Shown: one piece after another, positions 44,654 to 57,800 of the stretch
Layout: every line of letters begins with the position of its first letter
Position numbering within the stretch: position 1 is the first letter of the stretch
The notes under the pieces: model-generated
Databases searched by the model: none
What the model was told of the DNA's origin: nothing
Seen by the model: the letters and a program-made list of their open reading frames with translations, nothing else
Made by a program: the position numbers and the translations under genes
DNA from: Nymphaea colorata
Lineage: Eukaryota > Streptophyta > Magnoliopsida > Nymphaeales > Nymphaeaceae
Direction: 5' to 3'
Length of the DNA stretch: 64,000 bases
Assembly (NCBI RefSeq): GCF_008831285.2
Contig: NC_045150.1
Location: 5,282,001-5,346,000 of the forward strand

Positions 44654-45842
44654 TTAATTGTTGCCAGATCCTCCGGTGAAATCCACGGATTTCTGCTGAG
44701 ATTGATCTGCAAGAGGCTCTCCGCTTGACATTGGTGGACACAAATGGGGATGCTGAACATGGGCTCGACCTAGATGATGCAGTTGCAGATTCTGACGGAA
44801 GAATGGCGCATTCGCCTGTGGCATGCCCCTGCTGAAACTGTTTCCATTCATAGGTGGTACTTGTCCAGTTGCAATCTTTAGTCGTTGGACTTCTTCCCTC
44901 AATGCTTCGTTCAGGGCTGTTAAACAGTAGCATATGTTGAGCAACAGCAAGGACATAATGAGATCAAAGCAAATCTAACTTGCATTATGTGATGGCCCTT
45001 TCTGGAAGAAAATCAAGTGATATATATATATACAGTTCCTCATGTCCTGACTTAAAACTGCTTAAGGTCAATTAGGTGTTCGAAAGTTTTCCATGGAAAC
45101 AAGAAAGCGCTTACGATCAAGATATTCATCTTGTTGAAAGGGTCTTCTGAGTGACATTTTAGTTTTGTAAACTCGTACCTCATGTTTTGAAAATCATGAG
45201 ATGCAAATCTAACTTGCATTATTTTCTTACTGTTGTGCAACTAAAGGCATGGTGTAAGTAATGACATCAAGGGAAGCAGCATTTGCATGCTCATGCATTT
45301 TAAAAAATAAAAAAATAAAAATAGAAGGGGAGAGGTACTGTGATAGCATTGAGCATGGAAGTAGACATGTCTAGCAATACAGGTATACTCTATTGTACCC
45401 AAAAAAAAAAGAAACTGAAAATACATAGTGGATAGCAAAAATGGTAACCTCTACAGCAACCGTTCACTTTTCTCAGATGGAACCTACCTTTTCTAAAGAG
45501 GAAAAGTGAGTGGAAGCTATTAGAATATATAAACCATATGATGCATACTGACCACTATGCTAGCTAGTAGCTACTCAATTTTCCTTCAGAAAAGGGTGAA
45601 ATAGACCTTTAAGGCCGAGAACATCATTCAGTTACACACATATATATAGAATATTTGGACTGAGTATATTTGAGCACTTGATTAAGTATAAATAATAATT
45701 TTCTAGTTAACTTAACTCAAGGTGCCTAGGAGAAATGGTATCCATCCATCATATGCCTACTACTCAACCATAAAGCGTCTTCAGCATCTTCGATGAAAAG
45801 GAAAAGTCATATTACACAACATTTTAGTGGATAATAGCAGAT

Positions 45843-45878
<36 letters not shown>

Positions 45879-48800
45879 GTATTGAGAGAGACAAGACATG
45901 CATGTGGCAAGGAACTAATCATTTGAGTCACCACCTCAGGAAAATTTGGTGCTTTGGGTAATAAGATCACACAAATCTTGTTAGATTTTCCTACAAAACA
46001 CATTTCTATCTAAAAACTGTCCTTCCATTTCTTTCCTAACACTTCAAGCAGTGAGTGAAGATCAGCCAGTATATTGAAATTGCTGCCATATCTATTCTTT
46101 CAGTGCAACTTCAGGAATTCATCTGATTCCTGTACACTGTTCCTTTCCTAAAGCATGATGAACACTGAATTTGAATGTGAACTGGTCAAAACAAACAGAA
46201 GGCTATATTAAGAAAAGCACATGATAAACAATAAGCTCAGCCAACTGGTCATACAGGACCCCATGTATGTAAGGCTTGAGAATAATGCTATATTGAAGAT
46301 CTAAAAAAAGATTTTTGGTTTATATAATCGTCTCCCTGCTACCTGCTGTTTTGGCTCATAACTTTTTAGGTGTGAGTCGAAGCCAGTAGCAAGGTGGGGT
46401 GAGGTCCATCTCACCAAGCACTCCAGTTAAAGTTTGCTTCACATCACTAAAATTGGTAGCCAAACCAAGTTAAACACACGGATCAGAATCTCATACACAT
46501 GGATGTGTTTGCCTTAAGGAAGATGCATTGTAACACCCCATGTGTGTAAAGGATGAGAATAGTCTGGTTCAAGGTTTTATATATTCATGTGCCCCAGTGA
46601 TATTTAAAGAAACTAACAGACTGATCAATAAATGACAAACAGGTACAAGTTCTGACATCACCACAGCCCACCACTTTGTCACTTACACAGCTATCAGTTG
46701 TCTAGGTTTCATGGCCTTTCTAGGTGCACAGCTATCAGTTGTCTAGGTTTCATGGCCTTTCTAGGTGCGAACAAAGCTGGCTACAAGGTCAATTGGTATC
46801 GCTGTACCAGGAAGACCAATCACTTAGATCATGTTGTTGGAATTGTCATGGATCTTGCATATCATCATGCAGCCAGTAAACCTTACACAAACACTTCTTC
46901 ATACTATACATGTCCATCCCAAATTTAAGGACAAAATCCACACAAAGACATTCGCCCTATGTGATGACTGATGAGTCAACCTCTGAATGGAGATATCAAT
47001 GACTATGAAGGTAGCAAATTAAAAATATTTAAATTGAAAATTTCCTGATGTGATGCATTTCCAACTAATACAATATTTCAGGCCAGCCACAATCACATAT
47101 GAACCTCATTCATTCATATTTTATCTCTCGTCTCCATCAGAAATCAGTCTATGTTTTGCATTGTATACAATGTCCGGATCAAGAAACCAATCTCATCCAT
47201 TCATTATCATAAGTGATGATAGTTATTCATCAACCAAATATCCGTATAATTCTAATTGTTCTGATGGTAGCACCAGATCTACTGGATTAGCAGCTCGTGA
47301 ACTTTTGCATTACAAGAAAATGTCTTCTCGTTCTATATGGGAACATGTTCAATAGACGGATCATCATTACAGCATTATAAAGTCAACAAGTCGGGCTACT
47401 GTGCCTCGTATCTTCCAGATGCATCGTGGAAGTCACAAGCATCGTTAATGGGTTCCAAGTGGTAAGGTTTTCCTCGGGTATTTCTCGCAAAGCTGAAAAT
47501 CTCAGGAAAAAATTTGGCACTTTTTTAGAAAATAAAATAATCATAAAAAATTAGGAAAAAGTAAAATAAATGACAAACTAACAAGAAACATAAAAAAACA
47601 ACTTGATAAATTTATAAAAATGATGTTTTAGTAATAAAAGAAATGAAGATAAATAATTTAACTTAAGTTCTAACTTTTAAAAAAAATAACATAAAAATAA
47701 TGAAAAAAAACACAATAAAAATGTGAAAAAAATCACTTTGGAGCTTTTTCAAAAAAGGGGAAAGAGATTGATTTTTACCGTTTTCATTGTCTTTTAACAT
47801 TTCTCTCAAGTTTTTTGGAAAAAAAGAAAAAAAAACACTTTCTGCAACTATGGTTGAAACACACTGAGTTACCTATCCCTTGTTTCATAGGTTAAGGCTG
47901 CACCTAATAAATATATATTAGACTTTGCCAAGATTGAGAAATTGAACAGTGATCATTATGACATACGGAACTGGAAAACTCCATTCGCACTGCAAGAGGA
48001 TCAAGCTTGATCTCCATCATGTTGCAAGCAAACCTAAGAATAATAACACTATGCAATGTCATAAGAACAAAGAGATCTATGAAGGCTGGAAGCGCATTAA
48101 TAGTGTGGCAAGAGTTATTAGGCTATGTGCAATGCAGGACAACTTCATGTGTCAGTTTGAGCAGTATGGCACAATTCACTAGATATGGTTGATATTGAAA
48201 GACAAGTATAGGGGTACATCAGCAACCAAATTTATAAAATTCACTATAAGTTTTTATTCATATTCACAATCCTCCTCAGCACACTAGGAGATTGCACCTT
48301 AAGGAGATGGCAAACATGATCAGAAAGTTGAACTTGTTCAGAGATCATTTAACAACTAAAGAGCAGGTCAAACCAGTGACACATCACTGCCAAATAGTTG
48401 GAAACATGTGAAAATGAACATGAAAACAATGAGAATATCAAGACATTTGATCATGTTGCATGTCATCTACAATTGGAGTAAAAGCACCTGGAGGCTGCTA
48501 AAATGAGTAATTGAGCATTTGGTGCTAAAAACCCCAAGAAGCATCCCAACTTCAAGAAAAAAGAGGAAATAGACCAGAGCAGTTCACTAAAAATCCATTT
48601 AACATAACTCAAATGAGGGATCGAAGGTAGTGAAGAAACAGAAATTCAAACCCAATCAACACCGAGGAAAGCATGATGGCAAGGAAGCTAACATTGTGAT
48701 GAAATGTTTTAAATGTAGTAAGATGGCCCATTTTGCTCATGAATGTGTTGACAGAAAGCAAGTATTTGCTACCAAACATTTATATTATCATGCACATATT

Positions 48801-51800
48801 TCCAGTTTTTTTTTATGCCAGTTGAATATCATATCTTATAGATTATTGACTCACAAGCAACAAACCACGCAAACAAGTACCACAGCTTGTATGTTGAATA
48901 CCGGCAAATCTCAGTAGGATAGGAGTAGTTATTCCTAGGGATTAACAGCAAAGCTGAAGTCAAAGGAATCGAAACCTGCAAATTAGATTTGCAAGGAGGG
49001 CAGACATGATTTCTGCATGATCTATTCCATTTTCATTCGATTTTCCAGATATTTGAAAGAGCCTCACTCTGTTTCTGCTCTTTTGTTATAGCAACCACCT
49101 GCTAACTACCACCAGTTACAAGAAAATGCTCACCCACACGCACTGCCATAACCCAATTAGAGTGACACTCACCACAGGAAAATCCCCATTACATAGATAT
49201 CCCTAATTTCACCCCCAATTCCCTTATTTATAGCCATTTTCTGGGTCAATCCAGTACACCCGATCCCGACCCAATTCTAGAACCGAAACCTGTACACTAA
49301 CATTACTCCCCCCTTCCCTTCAAATGTGATGAACAAAATCAAATGTTGACAGACAAGAGTCCTCCCATGACTGCAGCCAACTAGGGCAGTAGCAAACAGT
49401 AAAAACATGGCTCAACAATGGCCATGATAGTGAAAGGATACATTTGAAAATCAGCTTCTCCAGCTCAAAAACTTCCTCCAAGTTGGCATGAGACAGTACT
49501 CCCAATAATGGCAAACCAGCTGCGTGGCTACTGGACCCTCATTTCTAGCTTCCTTGTTCTATGTTAGAATGGCTGCAGTTGAGTTCTGCATTTAGGGTTA
49601 ATGCAAAACATGCCTGCCCTAGAAGATGCTTTGATACGGGTGGCCAAGGAACTTCTCCCATGTCCAGTCCGGTGGGATGATTTGAGCACATCTTGCACCG
49701 GCTTAGGTCAGTCCAATCTTGTAACATTTTCCTTATTTTGGCCATGGCTGGCTGGTATAAAGAACATTTCCCCCTAATCATAAGAGATGAGCAAGTGGCA
49801 AACAAGCCTGTTTTTATCTTCAGCATATCATGATAGAACACAGCATTCTACATCTGAGCTTCAATAATTGGCAATATGACCTATGGATGAAGACGACCAC
49901 ATAATTCAGCTGTAATTTTACGAACATCTTCAAACTCCAATAAATGAAAGGCCCTATTTACTAGGAAGGGGCTATGCAATCTTCATCATCATTCTCATCA
50001 CATTTTCTAGATGTCTCCAATTTACCATGCACGCTGGAGGAGTTCAGATCATTTAGAACTCGCAGAGGAAGTAACCTAATAAGGAGAAGTGGACATAGCC
50101 GATCGAACAGCATATCCTTCAACTCAATGGAATCATTTTCTGTGCAACATCCAGCCTTCCATTTGCAAAGCAGGAATTCATTAAATATCTTTTTTACTAC
50201 ACATATCCAATAAAATGCGGTGAAAAACTACATTCCCAAGACCTGCCATTTCCTCGCTAATGTAACTCAAAAGTGGAGAAGAACTGCATTTGATCGATCA
50301 CCAAACATTTTGTCCATCAAAGGCTCAATCAGACTGTTTCGGTCCGAACACTTGCAGACCACTTAGGTGTCAATCGAAGAACCAAATCAATGTCCTCTCT
50401 TAAACATGACCATAAATAGAACATCTGAGGTTATAGTTTCTGCTGCTTGCGCTGAAACTTTTGAGGCATTTGAACTGTGACTAAAATCTCTAACGCAGTC
50501 AAGAAGTACAGATACTGCATTAAGTTTGTCTTTCCAACATTTCAGTAATGTAACCACAGCATCACTAGCAAAAACTGGACTCACTTATCATGACAATAGA
50601 TGTATTTCAGCAAAGCAGGCAGAATAAAAGTAGGATCAAGCTGCGAGAGCAGTTTGGCTGCCGATACGCATTTTACAAGCTCTTCATCACCAAGGGTTCC
50701 AACAAGTGTTTTCCTATGTCACGCCTTAACGAAGAAGGCAGTTCATTTCCTGAATCTGAACATAAAGCCATGAGCTCAGAAAGAACATCTATAGCATTTC
50801 TCCTTTGGATGTGATTTTTTGAGTCAAGCCGCCCAAAAAGTTCTTGAAGACCTTGATCTGGATATAAGAAGCAATATTATGCAGTGAATGAGACAACAGC
50901 TCTTGCAAGAACATCTCGTCCATCCAAAAATTGAGCAACAATGGTAATGCTGTTTCCATTTGACCAAAATTAGGAGGCTTACTTTCAAATGCAGGAGAAC
51001 ATCTTCTAAAAATAATAGTCTTGCAAGAACATCTCGTCGCCTTTCTTATTCTCTAATCACTGCCAGATACTCCTCACTCTCCCTGGCGTCCCTAAACTGC
51101 AACAGTGGAGGCTTCCCTGGTTGCTCCAATGGTTCTCTATCGTAGTGTACTCTCGATCAAGTGCAGAGGGAAACCACTCAAGATGCCTTTGGCCACCACC
51201 GGCTCCCGACCGGAATCACTCCAATTCTTGTGCTATTTGTAATTAGCCTAGCTGATGCAACATGCCCAAGTCCGTGGAACCCGCCATGCCTGTGTTGGGT
51301 TTTCAACCTGATTTTTAGTGCATTTTTTGAGGGGCATTTGGCGCCATTTTGGGACTATGAGCGTCTTCCTCTTGAAGATGCAGAAATCTCTACCAGATCT
51401 CTTCCTTGGTTACATGGCAGATGACTGCTCTCTTAGATTGGAATGGGAGTGGAAAGACATTAACCCTTTCGTCCGCCTCTCTTAAGAACTCACCTCCAGC
51501 TTCAACAAACTGGTCGTTGTCGGTGACTGGGTGCTCAACGACACGACCGATCGTCCTCTATGGTAGGACTCAACGTGGGAGAACAACATCTTCAACCTCT
51601 TAAACTGTACAACATTTTCTTGCAGTGTCGCCCGTGAGTAGGGTATTTGACCCAACACTTGGAGCATCTTCTTCAGATTTGCAATCTGAAGTTTCTGAAT
51701 CGGTACTCAATCGTGCGTGAAATTCCTTGTCTGAAAGAGCAACCTCGGTTAGTTTCTTGCCTAGAAACTTTTCCAGCATCAGACTCATCTGCCTGTATTC

Positions 51801-54800
51801 GGCCATCATAGTCTCCCACAAGTCATTTATGCCATCTCGTTTTTGGTCAATCCTTGCAACGGAAGTCTCCATCTTCTCCGAATGACACTCTCCAGAGTTT
51901 GCCGACTGCATCCTCAGACATTGGCGCTCTGATACCTTGTTAGCAACCACCCGCTAACTTCCACCAGCTACAAGATAATATGCACCCACATGCACTGCCC
52001 TAACCCAGTTTGAGCGACCTCACCAGAGAAAAATCCTTATTACATCGATATCCCTAATTGTGCCCCAATTCCCTTATTTATAGCCATTTTCTGGGTCAGT
52101 CCAGTAGACCTGATTCCAGAACCGAAACCTGGACACTAACATTTTGACTTTGGATTATGAATTCTTGCTTGGAAACTCTTGTATGGATATTTACCTTGAC
52201 ACTGCACTTATATGTTCTGAACTTGTCTCTGCAACCAATTTTATGGAGTTATTTTTCAAACCTGATATGGTAAATTGTGGTCCTAAGGAATTCCCAGGGA
52301 TATTGAAATCTAATCTCTACTTTCATTCATGTCCAAGTTTTTATTCACCTTCCCTTAATTCATCTTCTTCCTTTCTCCCTTTGTTCATATTTCTTTCATC
52401 CTTCCTATCGTCACAATTTTCTAAATCCATTTTCTTACCAATCTGTTTCTAAATCTTTCCTTCAATAGCAGAAAAATGTGGTTCCCCAGTCGACAATAGG
52501 AGAAAGCCCTTATTTTTCTGTGTTTGAGTTTTCCCTTTAAAACGTGGGCTGTGGTTTCTCCTTTATTCCATCCTTCAGTCTGTTCTTGTTTTTGTTTCTT
52601 AATTCTGATCCAATATCTATTTTCCGTGCTTATCTTCTGGTCAATATCTGTCTTCCAAACGTTCATACTCTTCTTGATGTCTTGCCCTAATTCTGAAATT
52701 CGAAAATCTGAAATCCCTAATTCTAAATCCCTGATTCAGAAATCTGGCCTGCCTGTCCTTGCCTCCTGAAATTGGCCTTCTTTTGAGCACTGAAGTACAC
52801 TGTGACCAGAAGTGCTGAAGATCACAGCACTGAAATATACATTGTCATGAGGATTGACCTTCTCAGCACTGAAAATCAATCTTTGATCAATTCAGTCTAC
52901 TAGTATGTGTTGACTGGGGTAAGCAACATATTCAAACTGTCCTGATGCCAAAAAGAAAGAGAAGAAAAGATAGAGAAAGAGATAGAGAGAGATGTGTCCA
53001 AGTTTGGTGGGTGGTGACTTAAAAATTACTTATAGCTGTGCTGATTTCCAGGCATGTTTCTAAGCATAGTGACTGAAAAATTGCTTCCACCTACGCCAAG
53101 TATTCCAGATCACATTTCTTCCTTGTCATCCATATCTTAATTTTCATCTTATTTTGTCTTTGTTTGCCTGCTCATGGATTACTCCCCATCTCAATCTAAA
53201 CTTTCTAATTTGAGTCATCTTGTCTCTAAAAAGTTGAATCGGTTCTGATTTTCTTAAACTGAAAGAGATAAATTCTTCCTTTTATCAAGAGACAGGATAT
53301 ATTTGATATGCCAGCTTGAGTGCCACACTGCATCTGTGGCAGTCTCACAAGAAAAAAGAAGAGAAAAGAAGAGGCAGAGAGATGAGGAAGAAAGAGGAGG
53401 AGGAAGAGGAAGAAGGAAGGAGGAAGGGTGGCCTGGATGCAGCTGAAGAGGTAGAGCTGGGATAATGATGGTTACGATTTCCCATGCAGGAGGCAAAGAA
53501 CGGTGAAGGGGCAGTCAGCTAATTTTCTTCACAATCCTGAGTTTGTCTCATTGATAAAAAGTGATCACTGATCAGGTCTTGGTGGCCCACATTACCTCCA
53601 CTTTTTGCCAAGAGGTAGTGGTGTCTATTCTAGATGGCTGTTTTGCAAAGGAACTTTGGAACAAATTGGTCCAAAGCTACCCTCAAGTTTCAGAAGCCCA
53701 AATGTTATAACACAGGTGAATTCCAACTTCTGAAGAAAGGATCTAGGACAGTGTCGAAGTATTTGAACGAAATAAAGGGTATTACAAATCAATTGGCAAT
53801 TGTTGGGAGCGATGTCTCAAATAAAAAGAAGGTACAACAGAGATTAACTGGTTTAGGGCCAGAGTTCCACGCTGTTGTGACCACATTGCCATATCTTCCA
53901 ATTCTTCCTACCTTTGAGGAGTTACATATTATCGTATGAGATAAGCCTGAGGAACCTCAAAGATGACATACTGTCCAGTCAAATTATCATAACATTCTTG
54001 CTCTAGGGGTTGTTTGTGAATGTGGATGTGAACTGTGAAGGCACCGGCTTTCATAGAGAAGAGGTAAGTGGGAGATATGGATAGGGAGGACGTGGTTTGC
54101 TCTCTACTCCAAATATACCTCGCAGTTCGAATGCAGGCAATCGAAGGTATGTTCCTGCTTCTTTTTTGTAAAAGTGGATTATTGGTTCAATCCGAAAAAT
54201 AAAGGAAAGACTATGTCACATAGGTACGGGTGCAGACAAAATTCAAAATCACGGGCACACGGGTACGGCTGGCTGTACATATAATATATACATATATATA
54301 TATATAGACACACACACACACAATATGCAAAAATACATTCATTAAGATTACAATCCAATACAATGCACATAATTATATCGTAATGTATTGAATATATAAA
54401 TTCTATGTTGTATATTGAACATATAATTACAGATACAGCAATACACGGGTGTGCCTGTGCATCTGAAGTGTCGGAGGCATGTCCATATCCACACACGTGT
54501 CCAAGCAAATTGACTCCAACACTTCAGGTGCACAGGCACACACGTGTATCAGAGAGGAAAGATAACCTCAACTTGAATCAATAAGGCAATCCAATGGGAG
54601 AAAACTGAATGTTAATTCACACCAGTTGTTATACATTATCTTCTACATCTGAACATCAAGCAAAATTACTTGGGTGTCCGTGTCTGGTATGTGAATCCTA
54701 TGCATTGTCATAAATATTGTTCTTGATTCATTGGGTTTTCAATGGCAAAATTTTTCACGGGTGTTTTTGCCAGTTTTTTGGCAAAGTTATTTTTCCTGGG

Positions 54801-57800
54801 AAAACATTGGGAAATTGTGGAAATTTGTTTAAAAAAAGAAAAAATCACAAAATTAGATAAAGTAAAATAAATGAGAAACTAAAAAGAAGACATAAAAAAA
54901 TAACTAGATAAGATGATAACAATAAAGTTTAATGATGATAAATAATTTAGGTTAAGTTTAAAGCTTAATCCATGATGGTATTAATGTCAGAAAGATAAAA
55001 ATGAAAAAAAAGGGGAAAATGCGATAAAAATGTGTTACTTAATTTTCACCTTACTTAAAAAAATGTTTTTTTTTTCACTTTTCTCATGTGTTCCTTTTTA
55101 AGGCTATATATTGTGTATTTTTCAAAAACATGTGATATCTAGAATGGTTCTATGACAGTGACTCATGTTGTAGGAGATGTCGATAAGTTATGAAACTCCA
55201 AAGTTACACGGGTGCAGGGTGCAAGGTGCAGGTGCAGCAATAAATAAATATATGTGTACGTGTGAAGAAGTTAAAAGTAAAGAAAATTTCTCTTACAATA
55301 AGCCTATTACTGTAAAAACAGAGGCTCTGAAAAGCATTATGGTAAGAAATGAAAGGTAAGATGGTAAGAAATTTTAAAAGAAATGGGTCCCTTTCTCGAA
55401 ATGTTAATAATGAGGAAAATTAAAACAAAACAAAAAAAAGCTTATGAAAACCCTAATACCATTTCCTTTTATCATTCTTCTCTCTTGCCGATAGTCCACC
55501 TCTCCTCTCCTCCTCCTTCTCCTCTTCCTCTTCAGTTTTCATCCTTCTTTTCCCTCCTCCTCCTTCTTCCTCCTCCCTCCTCCTTTCTGCTCCTTCCTTT
55601 CTCCTTGTTCCTCGTTTTTCCCTTTTTTTGAGTAAAGGCACAACCCAGCAGAACCTGCATCACGTCGACACACGTGTGGCAGTGGCACCCAAAGTGCCTC
55701 ATCCTTGTGTTGTAGTCAAACTCTATTTCTTGTTTTAGAGAAAGCAATATTTTGACTAGAGATATCCACTCCTAAGACCTTATATAAAGTTAGTGGCACT
55801 ATAACACTCATTTGATAAGGATAAAACCAAAATCATCTTGATTCAAAACCATGTTAATTATTTCATGCAAGCACAACACTTTCAGCCTCAATTGTAAGGG
55901 GAACTAGACATATAGGTGCTCAGTAAACCATTATGATCTGCAAAAATTTTACTCCAAAGCATGAAAGGGACATAACAATGGTATACAAATTACCATCACG
56001 AAGATGTGCTTGTTGCTCCATAGCTTGCAAACGTAGTTTGAGTTCCTTGTTCTCAACTGTCAGCCCATTAGTATCCCTCTGTTTTAGAAGAGAATATGCA
56101 TTACTGGGCTTGCTCAAGTCGTAAGAAGAGTATAGGGTCATACTAGAACTGGAGAATAAAACTTCATACTATGTCATGTGAATCATGCAAGTTAATAAAC
56201 ATAGATAACTGAACAAAATATTCTACATTTCACAACTGTAATGAGTTTTTGCTAGTAGAACAACTTATAGTGATCTACTAATTCAGTTGCATGGTCCAGC
56301 ATGTGTGTTTTAACCTAAAGATGACTAAACAAGCAGAAAATCAAACAAGATTAAATCATTGTCAAATCTGATTCTTTTTTGCAAATTCCAAAGCATTTCC
56401 ATCTATGCAAGGGGAAAAGGGATACTAGAAACCAAAATGTCAAGGAAACAACATATCTTAGCAGCCCAAAACATAACAAGTTGATGCTCTAAGTGAAAGG
56501 AAATACCACTAGAAGCTTTGCAACATAATCTGGTGTGCTAAAAAATGTGCCTAGTCCCCAAGCTTTGACTGGTTGGTTAAGTTCCTTGTTCCCAAACATT
56601 GAAATTGGCTAACCCGTGACCTAGGCACTCAACAACCTAGCCTTTTTTTCTTCAACAACCTACCCTTTTTTTCTTCAACAACCTAGATTTTCTTCTTCTT
56701 CTTCTTCTTCTTCTTCTTCTTCTTCTTCTTCTTCTTTTGTTATCTGAGGCAATTGATTTATCTTTTCAACAAAAGGTAGCTTTCCCGCTTTTTCTTCTTG
56801 AGTAATTGTATCATTCCTCTGGTGTAAATTTTTCTCCTTTTTCATACTTTTTATTTTTCTGTTTTACATCAACAATTCATGAGTTTGACCAAGCCAGCCA
56901 TTAGCTAACTCTCAATGGCAAGAATTCTCACCATCGAAGCTAGCCCAATAACTAGCTTGGCCTTTCATCTTGTATAAATAAAAGAGATGTCCTCCCTTGT
57001 TAATTATGCTTTTCAAGCAAATATCATCTATTATTTCTTTTATATGCCTTATTGCAATTGCATGAGCATTTGGCGCATAGGTTCATCTGAACCATTGAGA
57101 TTGCATGTTTCCACCTTAGTGATCATTATTGTTGGTCTATTTTCATGGTATCCAAATTGAGGCTTATATTGTACTTAAAGTATTCATTTTTGCCTCATTT
57201 TAAGAGCCATTTGGAGAAAAAGATCCATCTTGGTGCTATTGAAGATTCAAAGGGCATGAAATCATTCACCATGACTGATTACTAATAAAATCTCCCCAAC
57301 AATGCAAACTTTGAAAATGTGCAATTTCCTGATTAGATTATTAATCAAATCTCTATTGGTTATGATTTCCAGCAGAATTTATTTGTAAAAAGGTTTCTCG
57401 TCCCAATAAATTTATTCTTAAAAGCAGAACTCTAAAACGTGAATGTCCAATTTCCTGACCAAAAGAAGCATCACTCCCAACCGCATCACCAAAACAAGAC
57501 ATTATCCAATGGAAAAACATCCAATAATTTCAAATTACAATCACAAATTATTGATAATTTGCAGGTCAGTAGCACCAATGACATATGCTCTCCCACAAGA
57601 GTTTTCGGGGACAAGCATAAACCAACAAAAGCAATATCAAGCTAGCACTCTACTACCTGAAGCAGCGTAAGCTGCGCTGACAATGTAGTTGCCTCTGTCT
57701 GAAGTGTCTGTACCTTCCTTTCTAGCTCACTTGTATAACGTATCTTTCGCTCCTTTGACCGTGCGGCAGATTGCCGGTTGGCAAGAATTCTACATTAGAG

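Larger units (their letters stand above)
49084..52141 (-). mobile_element. Compact non-autonomous LTR retrotransposon carrying host-gene sequence
   Basis: Two LTRs, 51939-52141 (5') and 49084-49302 (3'), lie in direct orientation on the minus strand. They begin TGTTAGTGT and end in TAACA or its variant. An initiator-Met-type primer-binding site (GGTATCAGAGC) follows the 5' LTR. A polypurine tract (AAGGGAAGGGGGGAG) precedes the 3' LTR. No protease, integrase, RT or RNase H is readable in the 2.6 kb inside; much of it instead resembles a plant ARM-repeat gene. No clear target duplication was found. It lies in bZIP intron 3, in the direction of that gene. Confidence 0.8.

Noticed and set aside
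55383..55747. Open frames on both strands near 55.5 kb
   Set aside because: Low-complexity products of the CTC/TTC polypyrimidine tract.
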